Shown here in pieces: positions 47,172-51,436 of a stretch of DNA of 51,436 nt; within the stretch, counting starts at the first letter, position 1, and the number at the start of each line of letters is the position of its first letter. The DNA lies in NCBI RefSeq assembly GCF_000338275.1, contig NZ_ANMR01000016.1, positions 1 to 51,436 of the forward strand, read 5' to 3'. Source of the stretch: Staphylococcus xylosus NJ (GTDB lineage Bacteria; Bacillota; Bacilli; Staphylococcales; Staphylococcaceae). The notes below the pieces were generated by a model that saw only the letters and a list, made by a program, of their open reading frames with translations, was not told the DNA's origin and ran no database searches. A program made the translations under genes and the position numbers.

Positions 47172-47193
47172 AGATGCCGCCAAAGTGACATCT
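47172..47193 (-). terminator. array hairpin 7
   Basis: Minus strand AGATGTCAC-tttg-GCGGCATCT (one A x C, one U.G), then TTTTTTTAATTT. Confidence 0.7.
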
Positions 47194-47237
47194 GAAATTA
47201 CTAATCCAAAATATATATACAAGAAAGGATAAATATT

Positions 47238-47266
47238 ATATTATCAGAATATTCTATATATTACAA
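47238..47266 (-). promoter_or_regulatory. candidate promoter of the RNA ending at hairpin 7
   Basis: Minus strand TTGTAA, 17-nt spacer, TAATAT, giving an RNA of about 60 nt that ends at 47172. It is homologous to the string at 47038-47066. Confidence 0.5.
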
Positions 47267-47280
47267 TAGATAAATAAAAA

Positions 47281-47304
47281 GCAGACACGGGACAATGTGT
47301 CTAC
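47281..47304 (-). terminator. array hairpin 8 (GTGTCT type)
   Basis: Minus strand GTAGACAC-attgtccc-GTGTCTGC (one U.G pair), followed by TTTTTATTTAT. Confidence 0.75.
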
Positions 47305-47374
47305 TTCTTTTAGTAAAGTATACTTGCGTTGGTTAGCAATAGCATATTTCTTAAAATATTTATATCATAAAAAA

Positions 47375-47395
47375 GACGCCTCGTAAAGAGGCATC
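47375..47395 (-). terminator. array hairpin 9, terminator of the SDR gene
   Basis: Minus strand GATGCCTC-tttac-GAGGCGTC (one U.G pair), then TTTTTTATG, 14 bp after the SDR stop. Related to hairpin 5, with compensatory changes in the stem. Confidence 0.88.
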
Positions 47396-47409
47396 AAACA
47401 TAGTTCATG

Positions 47410-48186
47410 TTATCTATATACTAACCCACCATCAGTAAGTATAGACTGACCCGTAATATAACCAGAACCTTCTGAAGCTAAGAAAGATACTAAATTAGCA
47501 ACGTCTCTTGGTTCTTGGTATCTTCCTAATTTTATTGCAGAAGAAAATTCTTCGAATGCATCTCCAGGCTCCATATCATCGTTATATTTAACCATTTCTT
47601 CATCGATACGATCCCACATCTTAGTTTTAGCAACGCCAGGACAATATGCATTAACTGTAATACCATCTTGAGCTAATTCTTTGGCCGCAGTCTGTGTAAA
47701 AGAACGCACCGCATGTTTAGTAGCTGAATATGTTCCTAACATTTCATAAGATTCATGCCCAGCAATACTACATGCATTTATAATTTTACCACCTGTATTT
47801 TGTTTTTTAAATTGCTCTGCTGCGGCCTGTGTGCCAAACACTGTACCATAAACATTTACATTGAATAGTTTATTAAGCTGTTCTTCATCTATTTCTAAAA
47901 ATGGAGAAACAGCATCTACTCCAGCGTTATTAACAAAAACGTCTATCTGACCAAACTCCGTAACTGCAAACTGCACTAATTCTTTTTGTTCTTTTTTTAC
48001 CGAAACATCACTTTTGAATGCGGCAACATTAAAACCGTTGTTCTTAAATTCTTTTTCTGTTTCTAAAAGGAGTTCTTCATTAAGATCTTGTATTATTAAA
48101 TTAAAACCATCATTTGCCAGTCTTTCTGCTATCCCTTTACCTAAACCACCTGCAGAACCCGTAATAACAGCTGTTTTATTCATCAT
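47410..48186 (-). CDS. short-chain dehydrogenase, acetoin/diacetyl reductase-like
   Basis: 258 residues, classical SDR. Cofactor motif [10 protein letters not shown] (about 9-18), D after strand 2 (IQDLNEE), NNAG (about 89-92), catalytic Ser (CSIAG) and YSATK. The PG motif reads [13 protein letters not shown] and the C-terminus TDGGLVYR. Overall it resembles staphylococcal ButA, which interconverts diacetyl, acetoin and butanediol, but other alcohols are possible. Ribosome site GGAGGA. A cre-like site lies upstream, and an array-type hairpin ends the transcript. Confidence 0.8.
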   Translation of the reverse strand: MMNKTAVITGSAGGLGKGIAERLANDGFNLIIQDLNEELLLETEKEFKNNGFNVAAFKSDVSVKKEQKELVQFAVTEFGQIDVFVNNAGVDAVSPFLEIDEEQLNKLFNVNVYGTVFGTQAAAEQFKKQNTGGKIINACSIAGHESYEMLGTYSATKHAVRSFTQTAAKELAQDGITVNAYCPGVAKTKMWDRIDEEMVKYNDDMEPGDAFEEFSSAIKLGRYQEPRDVANLVSFLASEGSGYITGQSILTDGGLVYR

Positions 48187-48251
48187 AAATCATCCTCCAA
48201 TATTATAATTTCTTAACTAACTTTATAATATCATCTATAGTCTTTTTCATC

Positions 48252-48267
48252 TAAGAAAGCGCTTAGA
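48252..48267 (-). promoter_or_regulatory. cre-like site upstream of the SDR gene
   Basis: TAAGAAAGCGCTTAGA is a near palindrome with the cre core AAAGCGCTT. It overlaps the region of a possible -35 (TTAGAT), which would give catabolite repression. Confidence 0.55.
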
Positions 48268-48397
48268 ATCTGTAACATCCTAGTTTGTAAATATAAAATT
48301 TTAAATAAAATCGGTGATTAAGCTCGTATTAAATTGGTAGGTCTGTCTTAACTCCTTATTTCAAGAAACAATCAACTATATCATATAAATAAAAAAT

Positions 48398-48411
48398 CAC
48401 TCCGTAGAATG
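48398..48411 (-). terminator. outlying array-type hairpin with UACG tetraloop
   Basis: Minus strand CATTC-TACG-GAGTG followed by ATTTTTTATTTATA. A diverged copy of the hairpin at 47082; both keep a C(UNCG)G loop. Confidence 0.6.
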
Positions 48412-48443
48412 GCTGTTAAAAATATATTTTACCACATAATAAA

Positions 48444-48474
48444 AGCACTCACTATTTGATATGGCTTGATTGCT
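48444..48474 (-). terminator. outlying array-type hairpin
   Basis: Minus strand AGCAATCA / TGAGTGCT (seven of eight paired, 15-nt loop), then TTTTATTATG. Confidence 0.45.
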
Positions 48475-48613
48475 CTAAAAATAAGAGTTTTAAAACATAA
48501 TATAGTTTTTATTTAAATAATTTAAGTACGGAAAAATATTCTATTATAAATGGTACTTCTTATCATTTTTCTGTTAATATGGAACAAAAGGTATTTTAGG
48601 AGAGGGGATAATT

Positions 48614-50509
48614 ATGAATACTATATTTATTACTAGTAGGTTAGATAAAGACCACGGGGGATTAACTGCTTCTTTATTAAACAAAGCGAGGATATTACAT
48701 GACTATAAAGGTATTAAATCTAAAATTTTATCTTTTCACGCTGATCAAAATTTTAGCAATTTAAAAAATGAAATTAAAAATCGATATTCTCTTGAAAACA
48801 AAGCAAAAATTTTAAACATTAATGATTATTATAGGAACCGTGGACTGCAATCTTCAAAGACTAAATATTCAATTGATACTAGCAAATTAATACCTGTAAG
48901 TATAAATGGTAATGTAAAAGAGTTTTATAAAAATGGTATTAAAATATTAGAAATCATATATGCAAATGGTTCAATAAAAGAAGTTAAACATTTTGCCGAG
49001 AATAGTTTATGTATAAAAAAAGATATTATAGATAAAGAAGGTTATTTATATTGGACAAGCCATTACTATAATAACAACTTATCTCGCCAAATATTCTTTA
49101 GAAAAGACGGTATAGCTTTTCAAACAAGAGAATATGAATCTACAAATAATAAAAATAGTATTAAGAACATTGTTTTGTTTGATAATTCTGTGGTTAGATT
49201 TAATTCTTTTGACAATTTCAAAAAATATTTTATTGAAGAATTCATTACCGAAAACCCTACATATTTAATAGGAGAAGCTAGAGGTCAGGATTCAGTCATC
49301 ATGAATATACAAGATAATAGAGTCAGAAAAGTATTTATGATTCACAGTATTCATATGCGACCTGACACTGATATTATTCGAACTGGAAATAAAATGGTAT
49401 TAAATAATTTAAATGAAATTGATGCTTTAATTTTACTCACTGAAAAGCAAAAAGAAGACATAACAAATCAATTTGGGGGTAGAAACAATTATTATGTAAT
49501 CCCCCATTCAATAGAAATACCTAATTTAACAGAAATTAAAGATAATAATATTATCGTTATAATATCGAGACTACATGAAGAAAAACGCCTCGACCATGCT
49601 ATAAAAGCTTTTCAAAAAGTGGTTAAAGAAAAACCTGAAGCTCAATTATTTATTTATGGAGATGGTGAGCAAAAAGGAGTTTTACAAAATTTAATAAATG
49701 AATTGCGATTAAAAGAAAGTGTAAAATTAATGGGATACGCAAATAACACCTATGAAATTTTACAAAATGCAACATGTTCTCTGTTAACCTCTAAATATGA
49801 AGGTTTTGCGTTGGTCATACAAGAAAGTATTGCGAATGGCACACCAGTAATTGCATATGATATTAAATATGGTCCATCAGATATGATTGAGAGTGGCAAA
49901 AATGGTTTCTTGGTTGAAGAAGGTAATATAGACAAATTAGCTACTTCAATTATTAAATATTTGAATACTTCAAAAAAAGAAAAACAAAATTTTTCAGAAC
50001 TGTCTATAGAAAAAGCACAATTATTTTCGAATGAACGCTTTGCAACTTCTTGGGTAACTTTATTTGAGAAATTAAAGTTACCCAAAGTTAAAATCAAACC
50101 TAATGTAAAGTTAAAGAAAATTGATAGAAAGTTTATGTCAAAAAATAATTTTAAAATAGAAGTTGAAGTTAAAATTAATAACCATAAAAATAGTATAACT
50201 CCAGTATTTTGGGGGACTTTCTACAATAGATCTACTTTAAATAATGATGGAGTAAAAAAAAGAAAACAAGTTGAAGGAATAATAAAAGAAAGAAAAGATG
50301 ATTTATATCAAATTGAATTCCTTTTTAAATCTAATGAATATGAAGTCAATGATATTTACGATGTATTTTTATCAATGAAATATGATTCTTATTATTTTGA
50401 TTTACGTGTAGGAAATCAAAGAAGTCCGATAAACATAGAAAATTATAAAACTAAAAAAGTGATACCATACTTCACTAATAAATATGACAACCTAAGTTTC
50501 AAATTATAA
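48614..50509 (+). CDS. TarM/TagE-like wall teichoic acid glycosyltransferase with extra C-terminal domain
   Basis: 631 residues. The N-terminus (FITSRLDKDHGGLTASLLNK) and a strand-rich insertion (about 85-200) match the TarM/TagE group that adds sugars to teichoic acid. The GT4 donor half (about 300-480) has SRLHEEKRLDHAI, MGYANN and the E-x7-E motif in YEGFALVIQE. TarM is about 490 residues, so about 140 are additional: a beta-rich tail (about 495-631) with PVFWGTFYNRSTL and DIYDVFLSMKYDSYYFDLRVG. It neighbours a CDP-glycerol transferase gene. Ribosome site GGAGAGGGG. The sugar and acceptor are unknown. Confidence 0.82.
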   Translation: MNTIFITSRLDKDHGGLTASLLNKARILHDYKGIKSKILSFHADQNFSNLKNEIKNRYSLENKAKILNINDYYRNRGLQSSKTKYSIDTSKLIPVSINGNVKEFYKNGIKILEIIYANGSIKEVKHFAENSLCIKKDIIDKEGYLYWTSHYYNNNLSRQIFFRKDGIAFQTREYESTNNKNSIKNIVLFDNSVVRFNSFDNFKKYFIEEFITENPTYLIGEARGQDSVIMNIQDNRVRKVFMIHSIHMRPDTDIIRTGNKMVLNNLNEIDALILLTEKQKEDITNQFGGRNNYYVIPHSIEIPNLTEIKDNNIIVIISRLHEEKRLDHAIKAFQKVVKEKPEAQLFIYGDGEQKGVLQNLINELRLKESVKLMGYANNTYEILQNATCSLLTSKYEGFALVIQESIANGTPVIAYDIKYGPSDMIESGKNGFLVEEGNIDKLATSIIKYLNTSKKEKQNFSELSIEKAQLFSNERFATSWVTLFEKLKLPKVKIKPNVKLKKIDRKFMSKNNFKIEVEVKINNHKNSITPVFWGTFYNRSTLNNDGVKKRKQVEGIIKERKDDLYQIEFLFKSNEYEVNDIYDVFLSMKYDSYYFDLRVGNQRSPINIENYKTKKVIPYFTNKYDNLSFKL

Positions 50510-50514
50510 AAAAT

Positions 50515-50544
50515 AAAACCCGCCTAAATGATTAGGTGGGTTTT
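50515..50544. terminator. terminator of the glycosyltransferase gene
   Basis: AAAACCCGCCTAA / TTAGGTGGGTTTT, then ATTTTT. The single imperfect pair is G.U on the plus strand, matching the direction of the gene it ends. Confidence 0.9.
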
Positions 50545-50588
50545 ATTTTTTAATTTTTTATTTCTAAACTTAAATTGTTTAAAAACTT

Positions 50589-50870
50589 CTATCCTTTTCT
50601 GCATCTAACAATTAATTCTCCATATTTATTTAAAAATTCTTCAATAATATATAATTGCGTATTATCTTTTAAAACGTCAGGATTTTTAATTTCAGCTATA
50701 CTAATATTATTTAATTCTAAATATGGTAATGAATCATTATAGATTACTTTAGGAACCAATTTTTCATAGTCTTTGTATATTTTTTGTATTATCTCTTTGT
50801 TCTTTATAACTTCATCTTTATTCAGTTGTAAAGAAATATCATTGTTATAATTAAATAGACTTGATTTTAT
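50589..50870 (-). pseudogene. 93-codon ORF that appears to have lost its ATG
   Basis: Reading from an ATA codon (50868-50870) there are 93 codons to a TAG with a protein-like, helix-rich sequence (KSSLFNYNND...IIQKIYKDYEKLVP...YIIEEFLNKYGELIVRCRKG). GGAG stands 9 nt before that ATA, where an ATG would be expected, and a stop lies just upstream in frame. No other plausible start. Either a start-codon mutation or a rare start. Family not recognised. Confidence 0.5.
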
Positions 50871-51004
50871 ACTGTATCACTCCAATCAAATTTTAAGTTT
50901 TTATTTTATAGTTTATTACGCTAACTATAAGTAATATATAAGTAGATTCATTTAATTAATCTACTTAACTACGCTCAAATTAAAGATTACTAAATACACT
51001 TCTT

Positions 51005-51145
51005 TTATTCTAAATCCCAAGATATTCCTTGTTGTTCTGTCGGATCGTAATCAACTGAAAAATATTCTATAATTTCGTTCATTTCTTTTCTTCTAATATA
51101 TAGTATTCCAATTATAAATATTATTAATAACCCCGTTTTTTTCAT
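51005..51145 (-). CDS. 46-residue membrane peptide
   Basis: ATG preceded by a weak AGGGAT. The N-terminal span (about 4-17, TGLLIIFIIGILYI) is followed by RRKEMNEIIEYF and an acidic tail (VDYDPTEQQGISWDLE). Positive residues after the span place the tail in the cytoplasm. No family known. It lies between the TagF-like gene and the start-less ORF on the same strand. Confidence 0.55.
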   Translation of the reverse strand: MKKTGLLIIFIIGILYIRRKEMNEIIEYFSVDYDPTEQQGISWDLE

Positions 51146-51248
51146 TTCTAATCCCTACTTTCCCCTATAAAATTTAGTGATAACTCATTCACTCACTTTA
51201 TCCTCTTATATTGAGTAATGTTCACTGTAGAAGTCATTGAAAGAAAAA

Positions 51249-51436
51249 TTAATTTCCAAATACATTTCTTACTAAACGTTCACTCGAACGACCATCTTGA
51301 TATTTAAAGTGCTTATCTAAGAATGGTTCTACTTTGTCTACTTCAAAGTCTTCGTTATCTAGTGCTGTTATTAAATCACTAAATGACTCTACAATTTTCC
51401 CTGGCACAAACGTTTCATATGGCTCATAAAAATCAC
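51249..51436 (-). CDS. CDP-glycerol glycerophosphotransferase (TagF/TarF-like), C-terminus only
   Basis: The last 61 or so codons of a gene that continues beyond the window. DFYEPYETFVPGKIVESF and the ending KYQDGRSSERLVRNVFGN match the C-terminal part of the Glyphos_transf domain, where the protein binds CDP-glycerol. These enzymes prime or polymerise the glycerol- or ribitol-phosphate chain of teichoic acid. With the TarM-like gene it marks a teichoic acid locus. Confidence 0.85.
   Translation of the reverse strand, partial: DFYEPYETFVPGKIVESFSDLITALDNEDFEVDKVEPFLDKHFKYQDGRSSERLVRNVFGN

Larger units (their letters stand above)
46538..47395 (-). repeat. tandem array of minus-strand hairpins (candidate small-RNA array)
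   Basis: About ten stem-loops in 860 bp with no credible ORF. On the minus strand almost every one is followed by a T-rich tract (often TTTTTTATG or TTTTTATTTAT). Three related hairpins share AGACAC..GTGTCT (46703, 46893, 47281). Each is followed at about 85-95 bp by a related GCCTC-type hairpin with loop TTTAC (46794 degenerate, 46979, 47375). Other stems (46676, 47082, 47172) resemble hairpins elsewhere in the region. The spacing of 80-105 bp suits short RNAs each ending at its own terminator. Confidence 0.6.

Noticed and set aside
46538..47395. CRISPR array as explanation of the repeated hairpins
   Set aside because: The repeats differ in sequence, the spacing is 80-105 bp and irregular, and no cas genes are present.
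41304..48613. Prophage remnant
   Set aside because: Only a mini-XRE gene hints at phage. No integrase, replication, packaging or structural genes were found.

Overview
The window is low-GC Firmicutes DNA whose gene content and order match the chromosome of Staphylococcus: hemEHG, traP, ecsAB, hit, prsA, yhaM/yhaN/yhaO-type genes, yheA/yheB, a SA1665-like regulator, airSR, fumC, trmL-queG and a fused glutamine-type ABC transporter. The content (purU, pflBA, a TagG-like permease and an extra SEDS/LCP pair inside this block) suggests a non-aureus staphylococcus. The species cannot be fixed from the sequence alone.

Layout. 1-18.6 kb is conserved core: two tRNAs, the coproporphyrin-dependent haem genes, traP, the Ecs transporter, the PrsA foldase, the YhaM nuclease with an SbcCD-like pair, and two small conserved genes. 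18.9-29.6 kb is a metabolic and cell-envelope block: purU, then pflBA behind two Rex-type operators (one-carbon and formate metabolism under low oxygen), a TagG-like teichoic acid permease, a PH-like small protein, a TauE exporter, an LCP ligase, an FtsW-like SEDS protein and a dicarboxylate symporter. 29.7-41.3 kb returns to core: the oxygen/redox sensor pair AirSR, RluA, FumC, TrmL, QueG, an amino-acid ABC transporter and a PfoR-type PTS protein.

41.4-51.4 kb is accessory DNA and the most interesting part. It holds a complete type I toxin-antitoxin locus (44-residue membrane toxin, leader hairpin hiding its ribosome site, antisense promoter) beside a small membrane protein/XRE pair. Next comes a self-contained three-gene operon of unrecognised proteins with its own promoter and terminator, then a lipoprotein gene followed by about 350 nt of densely structured DNA that looks like an RNA, and an unknown membrane protein. 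After these lies a gene-free kilobase (46.5-47.4 kb) carrying about ten hairpins, nearly all with a T-tract on the minus strand. Several hairpins are diverged copies of one another. Imperfect pairs are mostly G.U on the minus strand, and compensatory changes keep the stems, so this looks like a tandem array of small minus-strand RNAs, related in design to the type I TA terminator nearby.

The window ends in a wall teichoic acid region: an SDR dehydrogenase with a cre-like site, a TarM/TagE-like glycosyltransferase with an extra C-terminal domain, a small gene that seems to have lost its ATG, a 46-residue membrane peptide, and the C-terminus of a CDP-glycerol glycerophosphotransferase running off the edge. 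No insertion sequence, integrase, CRISPR array or prophage structural gene was seen.
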